A stretch of 35,833 nucleotides of DNA from Hyphomicrobiales bacterium (GTDB taxonomy: Bacteria > Pseudomonadota > Alphaproteobacteria > Rhizobiales > Xanthobacteraceae): positions 1 to 35,833 of the forward strand of contig JAGXAC010000015.1 in assembly GCA_019075925.1 (NCBI GenBank), written 5' to 3'. Both the position numbers and the translations under genes were made by a program. This document shows, piece after piece, positions 24,110 through 31,329 of this stretch (position 1 is its first letter; every line of letters starts with the position of its first letter). The notes beneath the pieces are model-generated. The model was not told the origin of the DNA. It made no database searches and saw nothing but the letters and a program-made list of their open reading frames with translations.

Positions 24110-25210
24110 ATGCTTTGGCATATCTTTGACGACGCGCCGGAGCGGACGCACGGCAAAGTGGCCGGCCTGTATGTCATCCTGATTGCCGCCAACGTCGCCG
24201 CATGGCTCTGGGCGTGGATCGAATTTCGCGACAATCCGCTACTGCTCGGCACCGCGTTCCTCGCCTACAGCTTTGGCCTGCGCCACGCTTTCGATGCCGA
24301 TCATATTGCGGCGATCGATAACATCACCCGCAAGTTGATGCAGGAAGGCCGCCGACCGATCGCCGCCGGCTTTTTCTTCTCGCTTGGCCACTCTTCGGTC
24401 GTCGTCGGGCTGGTGCTGGCGATCGCGCTGACCACGACGGCGCTGCAGGATCGGTTCGACGCGCTGAAAGCCATCGGCAGCGTGATCGGCACCTCGATAT
24501 CCGCCGTGTTTTTGCTGGCGATCGCCGCCGCCAACATCGTCGTGCTGATCCAGGTTTACCGCGCCTTGCAGGCGGCAAGGCTTGCCGGCCGGGTGGTCGA
24601 GGAGGACGTCGACCAAGTCCTCGCCCGGAGCGGCCTGCTTGCGCGCCTGTTTCGCCCGGCCTTTGCGCTGATCGGACGAAGCTGGCACGCCTATCCGCTG
24701 GGTTTTCTGTTTGGCCTCGGCTTCGACACCGCGACCGAAATCGGCCTCCTGGGCATCTCCGCCGCGCAAGCTGCGCAGGGGCTCTCGCTCTGGCCGATTT
24801 TGGTGTTCCCGGCGCTGTTCACCGCCGGCATGTCGCTGTTGGACGCGACCGACTCGACGGTGATGGTTGGGACTTACGGCTGGGCCTTCGTGCGCCCGAT
24901 CCGCAAGCTCTACTACAACATGACCATTACGCTTGCCTCGGTGGTCGCGGCGTCGGCGATCGGCGGCATCGAGGCGCTGGGCCTGATTGGCGGCAAGCTC
25001 GGGTTGGAAGGGCCGTTCTGGCGGCTGATTGCAGCCCTTGGCGACAATTTCGGGCTGGCCGGCTACGCGATCGTCGCCTTCTTCATCGCCAGTTGGGGCG
25101 TGTCGTATCTGCTCTACAAAGCAAAAGGTTACGACCGTATCGAGGCGGCGTCGCAAGCCGGCTTTTTGCCCCTTGCAAAGGCTCTTGGAAAGCAAACTGA
25201 ACTACCCTAA
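24110..25210 (+). CDS. Nickel/cobalt transporter, NiCoT (HoxN/NixA) family
   Basis: A 366-residue inner-membrane permease importing Ni2+ and/or Co2+. All four NiCoT signatures are present: HAFDADHI near residues 59-66 in the second span, FFFSLGHSSVV near residue 90, LGFDTATEIGLL near residue 203 and GMSLLDATDSTVM near residue 244. The ATG at 24110 follows AAGGGAG with good spacing; an in-frame TTG at 24089 is less likely. The imported metal would serve nickel enzymes (urease, hydrogenase) or cobalamin synthesis, none of which is encoded in this window. The 164-bp upstream region shows no convincing cobalamin riboswitch or NikR-like dyad. The metal preference cannot be read from the motifs. 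Confidence 0.94.
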   Translation: MLWHIFDDAPERTHGKVAGLYVILIAANVAAWLWAWIEFRDNPLLLGTAFLAYSFGLRHAFDADHIAAIDNITRKLMQEGRRPIAAGFFFSLGHSSVVVGLVLAIALTTTALQDRFDALKAIGSVIGTSISAVFLLAIAAANIVVLIQVYRALQAARLAGRVVEEDVDQVLARSGLLARLFRPAFALIGRSWHAYPLGFLFGLGFDTATEIGLLGISAAQAAQGLSLWPILVFPALFTAGMSLLDATDSTVMVGTYGWAFVRPIRKLYYNMTITLASVVAASAIGGIEALGLIGGKLGLEGPFWRLIAALGDNFGLAGYAIVAFFIASWGVSYLLYKAKGYDRIEAASQAGFLPLAKALGKQTELP

Positions 25211-25245
25211 ATCTCGGCCCTGCCGGCTTTCCAGTGGACGGCTTC

Positions 25246-25322
25246 GGCGGGGTAGCTCAGTTGGTTAGAGCAGCGGAATCATAATCCGCGTGTCGGCGGT
25301 TCGAATCCGTCCCCCGCTACCA
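25246..25322 (+). tRNA. tRNA-Met (elongator), anticodon CAT
   Basis: A complete cloverleaf of 77 nt including an encoded CCA. The acceptor arms are GGCGGGG with CCCCGCT (first pair G-U), the D arm is GCTCAGTTGGTTAGAGC, and the anticodon stem is GCGGA/TCCGC around loop ATCATAA (anticodon at 25280-25282). The T-loop is TTCGAAT. The D-arm and acceptor resemble alphaproteobacterial elongator tRNA-Met rather than initiator tRNA (the first pair is not mismatched) or lysidine-type tRNA-Ile. Confidence 0.95.
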
Positions 25323-25389
25323 TCTTCAAATGTCGTTTCTCGCAAACGCCGATGCATCAACGCGCGACAATCGGATTGGCGGTCTCCCG

Positions 25390-25860
25390 ATGACACTTGC
25401 GAACCTGGCGTGGCTGGCGATGGCGGCTTACGCGATACACATCCTGGAGGAATACACCTTCGACTGGCGCAATTGGGCGCGGGCCGTTCTCAAGCTGCCG
25501 GTCGAGTGGAACGACTTCTATGTCACCAATGCGATCGTCATCGCGCTTGGCATTGCACAGGCGATGCTGGCGCCAACGTTGCCGTGGGTGCCGCTGACCT
25601 TCGCCTCGCTGATGCTGATCAACGCCGTCTTTTTTCACATCCTTCCGGTCCTGCGCTTCCGGGGCCGGTTTTCGCCCGGTGCCGCATCGGCCGTCGTACT
25701 GTTCCTTCCGCTCGGGATTCTGATCTGGAAGACCGCCGCCGAAGGCGGCGTTGTCGACCTCGAGACGGCGATCACCGCGATTGCCGCCGGCGCTTTGCTG
25801 ATGGCAGCGCCGGTCGTGATGCTGCAACTCCGCTCCAAGCCCTATTTCCGGCAGAGCTAG
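25390..25860 (+). CDS. HXXEE domain-containing membrane protein
   Basis: A 156-residue protein with about four to five hydrophobic segments. The HILEEY motif near residues 20-25 is the H-x-x-E-E signature that names this family of small membrane proteins, and a second histidine (FFHILPVL, near residue 83) also matches. The function of the family is not known. A metal-binding or hydrolase-like role is only a guess from the His/Glu motif. ATG 25390 is preferred over ATG 25330, which would start 8 nt after the tRNA and add 20 hydrophilic residues. Its stop codon overlaps the stop of the convergent methyltransferase gene by a few bases. Confidence 0.82.
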   Translation: MTLANLAWLAMAAYAIHILEEYTFDWRNWARAVLKLPVEWNDFYVTNAIVIALGIAQAMLAPTLPWVPLTFASLMLINAVFFHILPVLRFRGRFSPGAASAVVLFLPLGILIWKTAAEGGVVDLETAITAIAAGALLMAAPVVMLQLRSKPYFRQS

Positions 25861-26537
25861 CGAGTTACACTTAAAGCTACCGATCGACTCGCCGCGCCAT
25901 CGAGCCGGGCAAATCGGATCAGCGAGAAATGCCCGAGTGGCGTCACCGTGCGCCGTTCGAGAAAACGCACGCCCTGATGTTGCGCGGCCCATTGCGCCAC
26001 CCGCTCGAAACGAAATTCCGGACGCCAACCGAGCCGCCGGGCGATCGGTGCAAGACCCTGCTCGAAGATTGCGCGGAGACCGGATTCGGCGCCGAGATGG
26101 TTGACCAAAATAATTTCGCCGCCGGGCTTCACCACGCGGGCGAATTCGTCGAGCGTCTTTTCCGGGTCGGGCACCGCGGTGATGACGTATTGCGCCACCA
26201 CGACGTCGAACACGCCATCCGCAAAACCGAGACGTTGCGCATCCATCACGGCGAGTCCGTCGACGTTGGTCAGCCGATGCTCCGCGGCGCGCGTCTTGGC
26301 CTTGCGCAACATGGGTGCCGAGATGTCGACGCCGGTGACGCGATTGCTCCGGGAATAATCCGGCAGCGACAGCCCGGTGCCGACGCCCACTTCAAGAATG
26401 CGGCCGCCGATCCGCTCAGCTGCCGCAATCGACGCCTTGCGTCCGCGATCGAATACCGCACCGAAGACAAGATCGTAGATTGGCGCCCAGCGGGCGTAAG
26501 CTTTGGCGATCGTTCGTTGGTCGAGTTCCGCCGCCAT
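25857..26537 (-). CDS. pmtA: SAM-dependent methyltransferase, PmtA-type phosphatidylethanolamine N-methyltransferase
   Basis: A 226-residue class I methyltransferase. The N-terminal YARWAPIYDLVFG motif (residues 14-26) is shared by PmtA and UbiE-like enzymes. Motif I is ILEVGVGTGLSLPDY near residue 47, the acidic loop VTGVDIS follows, and VAQYVITAVPDPEKTL marks motif II. In alphaproteobacteria PmtA of this Rhodobacter type converts phosphatidylethanolamine stepwise to phosphatidylcholine at the inner membrane. ATG 26537 is chosen over GTG 26549. It lies 33 nt downstream of mnmA and is probably co-transcribed with it. A different methyl acceptor cannot be excluded. Confidence 0.8.
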   Translation of the reverse strand: MAAELDQRTIAKAYARWAPIYDLVFGAVFDRGRKASIAAAERIGGRILEVGVGTGLSLPDYSRSNRVTGVDISAPMLRKAKTRAAEHRLTNVDGLAVMDAQRLGFADGVFDVVVAQYVITAVPDPEKTLDEFARVVKPGGEIILVNHLGAESGLRAIFEQGLAPIARRLGWRPEFRFERVAQWAAQHQGVRFLERRTVTPLGHFSLIRFARLDGAASRSVALSVTR

Positions 26538-26570
26538 CACACCCGCCACCGCGGCCGCAACCGTCGCTCG

Positions 26571-27758
26571 TCAATGCGCTGCCGCCGCCAGATCGCCGCG
26601 ATAGGCGTGCTTGGCCTGCGCCACCGCCATGGTGCCGGCGACAATCCCCCCGCCGAGCACGCGCGCCTGGCCTTCGGGCGCGTCATAGAAGACGCAAGCC
26701 TGACCGGGCGAAACACCGCCCTCGCTGCCGGTCAGTTCGACGCTGACGCCGCCGTCCGCGCTGATCCGCAGCCAGGCCGGCTGCGGCGGCCGCGTCGAAC
26801 GCACCTTCACGTAAACTTCCGGGTGGGCTTCGATGGCATCTTCGATTTTGCCGTCACCGAGCCAATTGATGTCGCGCAAAAAGATCCGGCTCGTGCGCAG
26901 CGCCTCGCGCGGCCCGACTACGACCCGGCGTGCGGGCGCATCAAGACGAACGACATAAAGCGGCGCCCCGGTAGCGATGCCCAGGCCGCGCCGCTGGCCG
27001 ACCGTGAAATGGATGATGCCGTCATGCCGGCCGAGCACGCGGCCGTCGAGGTCGACGATTTCGCCGGGAGCGACGGCGCCCGGCCGCAACCGCTCGATCA
27101 TTTCGGCGTAGTGTCCGGTCGGCACGAAGCAAATGTCCTGGCTGTCGTGCTTGTCGGCGACCGAAAGGCCGAAGTGCCGGGCCAGTTCGCGCGTTTCCGC
27201 CTTGGTCTGGTCACCGAGCGGGAACCGCAGCAGGTCGAGTTGCGCGGCTGTGGTTGAAAACAGAAAATAGCTCTGATCCCGCTCGGCTTCGCGCGCGCTG
27301 TACAGCGCGCGTCCGCCATCCGGCAACGCCCGCGACGCCACATAGTGTCCGGTCGCCAACACCTTCGCACCGAGATCGCGCGCAGTCTGCAAAAGGTCGT
27401 GAAACTTGATGACCTGGTTGCATTCGAGGCACGGCACCGGCGTCTCGCCGGCGACGTAACTGTCGGCGAATCGGTCGATCACGGCTTCTTTGAAGCGGCT
27501 CTCGTAATTGAGCACGTAGTGGGGAATGCCGATCCGTTCGGCGACCGCGCGCGCATCGTCGATGTCGCGGCCAGCGCAGCAGGCACCCTTGCGGTGGATG
27601 GCAGCGCCGTGGTCGTAAAGCTGCAACGTTATGCCGATCACGTCATATCCGGCCTCAGCCAGGAGGGCCGCCGTCACCGACGAATCCACGCCCCCCGACA
27701 TGGCAACGACCACCCGGGTGTCGGCCGGCCGGCCTTCGATTTCGAGACTGCTTTGCAT
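26571..27758 (-). CDS. mnmA: tRNA-specific 2-thiouridylase MnmA
   Basis: A 395-residue ATP-dependent enzyme that makes 2-thiouridine at position 34 of Lys, Glu and Gln tRNAs, using persulfide sulfur relayed from a cysteine desulfurase. The PP-loop [12 protein letters not shown] lies near residues 17-28. The catalytic Cys is in [14 protein letters not shown] near residue 110, and the second Cys is in DSQDICFVP near residue 208. ATGHYVASR and [11 protein letters not shown] are also conserved. The N-terminus, ATG 27758, has no visible Shine-Dalgarno sequence and lies 15 nt from a strong hairpin. The gene is followed by pmtA on the same strand. Confidence 0.96.
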   Translation of the reverse strand: MQSSLEIEGRPADTRVVVAMSGGVDSSVTAALLAEAGYDVIGITLQLYDHGAAIHRKGACCAGRDIDDARAVAERIGIPHYVLNYESRFKEAVIDRFADSYVAGETPVPCLECNQVIKFHDLLQTARDLGAKVLATGHYVASRALPDGGRALYSAREAERDQSYFLFSTTAAQLDLLRFPLGDQTKAETRELARHFGLSVADKHDSQDICFVPTGHYAEMIERLRPGAVAPGEIVDLDGRVLGRHDGIIHFTVGQRRGLGIATGAPLYVVRLDAPARRVVVGPREALRTSRIFLRDINWLGDGKIEDAIEAHPEVYVKVRSTRPPQPAWLRISADGGVSVELTGSEGGVSPGQACVFYDAPEGQARVLGGGIVAGTMAVAQAKHAYRGDLAAAAH

Positions 27759-27773
27759 CGCCGGTTACTATAA

Positions 27774-27805
27774 GCACCGGCCGGGCGCCGCGCCACGGCC
27801 GGTGC
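27774..27805. other. Strong inverted repeat upstream of mnmA
   Basis: Perfect 9-bp arms gcaccggcc (27774-27782) and ggccggtgc (27797-27805) enclose a 14-nt GC-rich loop containing ggcgcc. It lies between divergent mnmA and fliK. On the minus strand it is followed by TATAGT and then, 8 nt later, the mnmA ATG. It could be a regulator dyad or an end structure. Confidence 0.5.
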
Positions 27806-27840
27806 CTTTCGGGCTCTGGCCCTGGGCAAGGTCAGCTAAC

Positions 27841-27855
27841 CGGTAAATTTTGCCG
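27841..27855. promoter_or_regulatory. Candidate FlbD (ftr-like) enhancer site upstream of fliK
   Basis: The quasi-palindrome CGGTAAATTTTGCCG lies about 86-100 bp upstream of the -24 element of the fliK sigma-54 promoter, where a bacterial enhancer-binding protein would be expected. It matches 12 of 15 bases of the site at 31271-31285 before fliF. Assignment to FlbD is inference from the position and the downstream flbD gene. Confidence 0.5.
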
Positions 27856-27938
27856 ACCAGGCGCAGAGGCTGCCGCCCTGGCGCACGGGATAACTTACCT
27901 AACAAATTGATTTTAAAGGATTTTTCTTTGGGGACCCG

Positions 27939-27955
27939 CTGGCCCGCCGGTTGCA
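27939..27955 (+). promoter_or_regulatory. Sigma-54 (RpoN) promoter for fliK
   Basis: CTGGCCCG-N4-TTGCA matches the sigma-54 consensus YTGGCACG-N4-TTGCW at all but one position, with the required GG (27941-27942) and GC (27953-27954) ten bases apart. Transcription would start near 27966, 28 nt before the GTG at 27994. This also supports that start over the longer open frame. Confidence 0.8.
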
Positions 27956-27993
27956 GGCGCTATCTCGCCGGCTTTCGACCGCAGAGGTTCATT

Positions 27994-29859
27994 GTGCCAA
28001 GTTCCGCGTCAGACGTCCGCGCCCATTTCGCCATCGCTTCATCCCAGCGGCCGCTAGCGGCCCCTCCGGCGCAAAATTCCGACGGTACGCAATTCGCGGC
28101 CTTGCTCGACGCCACCACCAGCGCGACCACCACGACCAGCCCACCGGTCAACCAGCCACAAAGCAACGTCGCGCCGCAGGCGCCGACCGGTTCGGATAGC
28201 GCCGCCCAGGCCGCCAACAACTCGGCAAGCGACACCGCGGGTTCGAAGAGCGGGGGCGCTGCCTCGACAGGCGAAGCTTCCAATTCGACGAGCGACACCG
28301 CCAGTTCGACAAGTGGCGCAGCCGCCGCAAATGCAAGTCGGCCGGTCACGGCCGGGACCGGGACTACGACTGGAACTGGCGCCGGCGGCGCTGATCCAAA
28401 CTCGCCACCGGGCGCAACTGGTTCCCGGAACGGCCGAAATTGGCCAACCGGCGACACGGCAAGCACAGCGCAAACCCCCGGTGCTCCGCAGAAAGGGACA
28501 CGCAACGGGAAGGCCAACGTTGCCGCTTCGCCAGCCGCCCAACCGGCCTCGCAAACGGCGGAAACTGCGGCTTCCGCGCCGATCGAACCCGATCCGTCGC
28601 CCTCAAACGCTGCGGCCGCGTCGGCGACGGCAAGCGGCGGCAAAAGCAACGCGACCGCAGCGCCAGCGACCGATCCGGCGAGCGCAGATGTGCCGGCCTC
28701 AGTCCTCACCGACACGACGGCCAACGATGGCGCTGCCGCTGCCTCAGGACCATCGGTGGCGACTGACCCGGTCACCAAGCCATCGCGGCACGCCGGCAAG
28801 GACACCGGCGACGACGACAGCGCTGTAATCAATGCCGCTCAGACCGCGACGACGACAAGCCAAGCCCCATCGGCGACAAATCCGGCCCCTGTGGCCGCCG
28901 CGGTCGCCGTAGCCGTCAACACCGATCAAGGCACGGCACAGCAGCCAGCGAACAGCTCGACGCCGACGCCCGCGATCGGCAATCAAGCCAGGGGCCGCGC
29001 CGGAGCTCCGTCACTGGCGGGGAACAGCCAAAACGCGGCAAACGGACCCAATGCGACGGGCGACGCCACCGGCGCGCAGACGCCGCCAGCGCCGCAAGTC
29101 AACAATGCGTCCGGCGCTCCATCCGATTCGTCCGATGGCAGCAAAGCGAAGGCGGCCGCCGCTGCAACGAACCAAGATGCGCAGACCCAGCCCGACGCCG
29201 CCTCCGCCACGACCGCCTCACCGGACGGTTCGGCCGCCGGCGACCCCGATCCGGGCACGCGCAATAGCGCACCCTCGACACTCGCATCGTCCGGCGCCAC
29301 CGCGACGTCGAACACGCAGAATGGTGTGAATCCGACGAAATCAGATACCGCCGGGCTGCCCAACTTCGGCTTCTCCGCAGCGGCCGCACAAGCGCAGCCG
29401 AATGCAACGGCCACAACGCCTGCAAACCCCGCTCCCGCCGCGGTTCCGATCGCCGGACTGGCGATCGCGATCGCCGCACGGGCGCAGGCCGGCTCCAACC
29501 AATTTAACATCCGGCTCGACCCGCCCGAGCTCGGCCGCATCGACGTCCACCTCGACGTCGATCGTGACGGACAGGTCACCACGCATATGACCGCCGACCG
29601 CGCCGACACCTTGCAGCTTCTACAAAGCCAGCAGCCGCAGCTTGAGCGTGCGCTCGAGCAAGCAGGCTTGAAGACTGCCGATAACGGCCTGCAATTCACG
29701 CTACGCGATCAGTCGTTCGCGGGCCAGAACAACGGCTCAAACCCGCAGCAAAACAACGGCGCACAGCTTGTCATTCCCGACCCCGACTTGCCCCCGGTCG
29801 GCACCACCCAGATTTATTCGCGGATCGGCCGCAGCAGCGGCGTCGATATCCGCGTTTGA
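27994..29859 (+). CDS. fliK: Flagellar hook-length control protein FliK
   Basis: A 621-residue protein. Residues 1 to about 480 are an Ala/Thr/Ser/Pro/Asn-rich, probably disordered ruler region with almost no hydrophobic core. The C-terminal domain (about 490-590) carries the Flg_hook signature, including FNIRLDPPELGRIDVHLDV near residue 505, LLQSQQPQLERALEQAGL near residue 545, and a final Gln/Asn-rich tail. FliK measures hook length during export and switches the export apparatus to late substrates. GTG 27994 is chosen because AGAGG precedes it and the sigma-54 promoter lies just upstream; the open frame from 27850 would run through that promoter. flgD follows after 35 nt. Confidence 0.88.
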   Translation: MPSSASDVRAHFAIASSQRPLAAPPAQNSDGTQFAALLDATTSATTTTSPPVNQPQSNVAPQAPTGSDSAAQAANNSASDTAGSKSGGAASTGEASNSTSDTASSTSGAAAANASRPVTAGTGTTTGTGAGGADPNSPPGATGSRNGRNWPTGDTASTAQTPGAPQKGTRNGKANVAASPAAQPASQTAETAASAPIEPDPSPSNAAAASATASGGKSNATAAPATDPASADVPASVLTDTTANDGAAAASGPSVATDPVTKPSRHAGKDTGDDDSAVINAAQTATTTSQAPSATNPAPVAAAVAVAVNTDQGTAQQPANSSTPTPAIGNQARGRAGAPSLAGNSQNAANGPNATGDATGAQTPPAPQVNNASGAPSDSSDGSKAKAAAAATNQDAQTQPDAASATTASPDGSAAGDPDPGTRNSAPSTLASSGATATSNTQNGVNPTKSDTAGLPNFGFSAAAAQAQPNATATTPANPAPAAVPIAGLAIAIAARAQAGSNQFNIRLDPPELGRIDVHLDVDRDGQVTTHMTADRADTLQLLQSQQPQLERALEQAGLKTADNGLQFTLRDQSFAGQNNGSNPQQNNGAQLVIPDPDLPPVGTTQIYSRIGRSSGVDIRV

Positions 29860-29894
29860 GCGGTCACTCCTTTGATGAAGGACGAGGGTAATCC

Positions 29895-30662
29895 ATGAGC
29901 ACGGTTTCCAACGTAGCCAGCACCGGGACGACCGGATCCACGACCTCGTCGTCGAGCGCCGCCGGCTCAGCCGCTTCGCAGCAGATCGCCGGTAATTTCG
30001 ATACCTTTCTGCAGCTCCTGACCACCCAGTTGCAGAACCAGGATCCGCTCAGCCCGATGGACACCAATTCGTTTACCCAGGAGTTGGTGGAGTTCTCCTC
30101 GGTCGAACAGCAAATCGACATGAACACCAATATGCAAACGCTGATCTCGATGCAGCAAACCACCGAAGCGACGTCGGCCATGCAACTGGTCGGCTCCAAC
30201 GTGACGATCAGCGGCAACACCGCCACGCTGTCGAACGCGACGAATACGCCGGCCACCTGGAGCCTGACGACGACCACGCCGGCCACCGCCAACGTCACGA
30301 TCACCAGCGCGGCCGGCACGACGGCCTATACCGGAACGATCGCGCTGAACGCGGGCACTCAGACCTATACCTGGAACGGCCAGGGCAGCAACGGACAAAC
30401 CTGGCCGGACGGCACCTATACCATCTCGGTCACCGCGACCGGCGCCAACGGGCAACCGGTTACCGTCTCCACGCAGACGCAGGGCACCGTCACCGGCGTC
30501 AACCTCAGCAACAACCCGCCCACCCTGACGGTGAATGGTCAGAGCGTCCAGATCGGCCAGATCACGTCGATCACCAACGGCAGTCAGAGCGGCCTCAGTA
30601 CGCTCAACAACACCATCAACACGCTCAACACCAATCTCACCAGTCTCAGCAACAAGCTCTAA
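29895..30662 (+). CDS. flgD: Flagellar hook assembly scaffold protein FlgD
   Basis: A 255-residue hook-capping protein exported through the flagellar system. The N-terminal signature is clear: FDTFLQLLTTQLQNQDPLSPMD near residues 35-56, then FTQELVEFSSVEQQIDMNTNM near 61-81. Ig-like/tudor-like beta domains (about 95-215) follow, with the FLgD-type WNGQGSNGQTWPDGTYTISV segment near residue 157. The C-terminus is Asn/Thr/Leu-rich (TLNNTINTLNTNL) and probably helical. ATG 29895 has GAGGG 6-7 nt upstream. It lies in the fliK transcription unit, where hook cap and ruler genes are commonly paired. Length is normal for alphaproteobacteria. Confidence 0.95.
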   Translation: MSTVSNVASTGTTGSTTSSSSAAGSAASQQIAGNFDTFLQLLTTQLQNQDPLSPMDTNSFTQELVEFSSVEQQIDMNTNMQTLISMQQTTEATSAMQLVGSNVTISGNTATLSNATNTPATWSLTTTTPATANVTITSAAGTTAYTGTIALNAGTQTYTWNGQGSNGQTWPDGTYTISVTATGANGQPVTVSTQTQGTVTGVNLSNNPPTLTVNGQSVQIGQITSITNGSQSGLSTLNNTINTLNTNLTSLSNKL

Positions 30663-30756
30663 TGCCTTGCGGCTGGGCATTCCGGGCCTCCCGGCCGATT
30701 GAAACCCCCTGCCGCGGCCGACCGCCACGCCGATTTTGACCAATTGTACGCGTCGC

Positions 30757-30771
30757 TTAGGCAAATTTTAA
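30757..30771 (+). promoter_or_regulatory. CtrA-like box upstream of sciP
   Basis: TTAG-N7-TTAA (30757-30771) differs by one base from the CtrA consensus TTAA-N7-TTAA and ends 53 nt before the sciP ATG. The spacer starts gcaaatt, so the box overlaps GGCAAATTTT, a half-match to the ftr-like sites before fliK and fliF. Confidence 0.55.
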
Positions 30772-30824
30772 GCCGCGCTGGGTAAGGTCCAATCAGTTTT
30801 GTGGAGTCTGTTGAGAGTGTTGCT

Positions 30825-31100
30825 ATGACCGAGCCTCATCGCCCGAGGGTCAAATATGTCATCGGGCCGGACGGGTCCCCGCTTACGATCGCCGATCTGC
30901 CGGCGCCGGGAACAAAACGTTGGGTGATTCGCCGCAAGGCGGAAGTGGTAGCCGCGGTGCGCGGGGGACTACTCTCGCTGGAAGAAGCGTGTAGCCGCTA
31001 TACGCTGACCGTCGAAGAGTTTCTGTCCTGGCAATATTCGATCGACCAGCATGGCCTTGCCGGGCTTCGCACCACACGCATCCAGCAGTATCGTCAGTAA
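30825..31100 (+). CDS. sciP: SciP-type CtrA inhibitor (DUF1153)
   Basis: A 91-residue protein of the DUF1153 family. In Caulobacter its member SciP binds CtrA and DNA and represses CtrA-activated genes, including flagellar genes, in early G1. Visible features are RVKYVIGPDGSPLTIADLP near residues 7-25, WVIRRKAEVVAAVRGGLLSLEEAC near 33-56 and YTLTVEEFLSWQ, which together form a compact helix-turn-helix. The C-terminus GLAGLRTTRIQQYR is also typical. ATG 30825 gives the usual family length; an upstream TTG/GTG-type extension to 30801 is not supported. A CtrA-like box precedes the gene and a rho-independent terminator follows it, so it is a separate unit inside the flagellar cluster. Confidence 0.93.
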   Translation: MTEPHRPRVKYVIGPDGSPLTIADLPAPGTKRWVIRRKAEVVAAVRGGLLSLEEACSRYTLTVEEFLSWQYSIDQHGLAGLRTTRIQQYRQ

Positions 31101-31130
31101 CGGGCGGGTAATCCGTCTTACCAACTCGTC

Positions 31131-31164
31131 AACGCCGGGCCATGGGTCCGGCGTTTTCGTTTTC
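31131..31164 (+). terminator. Rho-independent terminator after sciP
   Basis: Arms aacgccgg (31131-31138) and ccggcgtt (31148-31155) form a perfect 8-bp stem with a 9-nt loop. TTCGTTTTC follows, a clear T-rich tail. It separates sciP from the fliF promoter. Confidence 0.8.
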
Positions 31165-31246
31165 CGAAGCACGATGAGCAACGGTCGCGGCCGATGAAGC
31201 GCCACGCGCCGGCAGCCGCGATTTTGTGCGCGGTCGGCCGTCCGCA

Positions 31247-31261
31247 TTAACCCGGCGCTAA
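31247..31261 (+). promoter_or_regulatory. CtrA-like box upstream of fliF
   Basis: TTAA-N7-CTAA (31247-31261) differs by one base from the CtrA consensus and ends 68 nt before the fliF start. In Caulobacter the fliF operon is a CtrA-activated class II operon, so both site and position make sense. Confidence 0.55.
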
Positions 31262-31270
31262 CCATAAACT

Positions 31271-31285
31271 GGGCAAATCTTGCCG
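31271..31285. promoter_or_regulatory. Candidate FlbD (ftr-like) site at the fliF promoter
   Basis: GGGCAAATCTTGCCG contains the inverted repeat GGCAA-N3-TTGCC and shares 12 of 15 bases with the site at 27841-27855. It lies 9 bp downstream of the CtrA-like box, close to the expected transcription start. FlbD represses Caulobacter fliF from a site in that position; the assignment here is inference. Confidence 0.5.
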
Positions 31286-31329
31286 AGCGGCGCGCATACG
31301 TGTCGGCGCTCGTTGGGGGATGATCTTCG

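Noticed and set aside
25246-25322. tRNA-Met as an integration site for a mobile element
   Set aside because: No integrase gene, no repeated tRNA 3' end and no change in base use is visible downstream.
27850-27993. Longer N-terminus for FliK
   Set aside because: The extension runs through the sigma-54 promoter, has no ribosome-binding site and shows no FliK-like composition.
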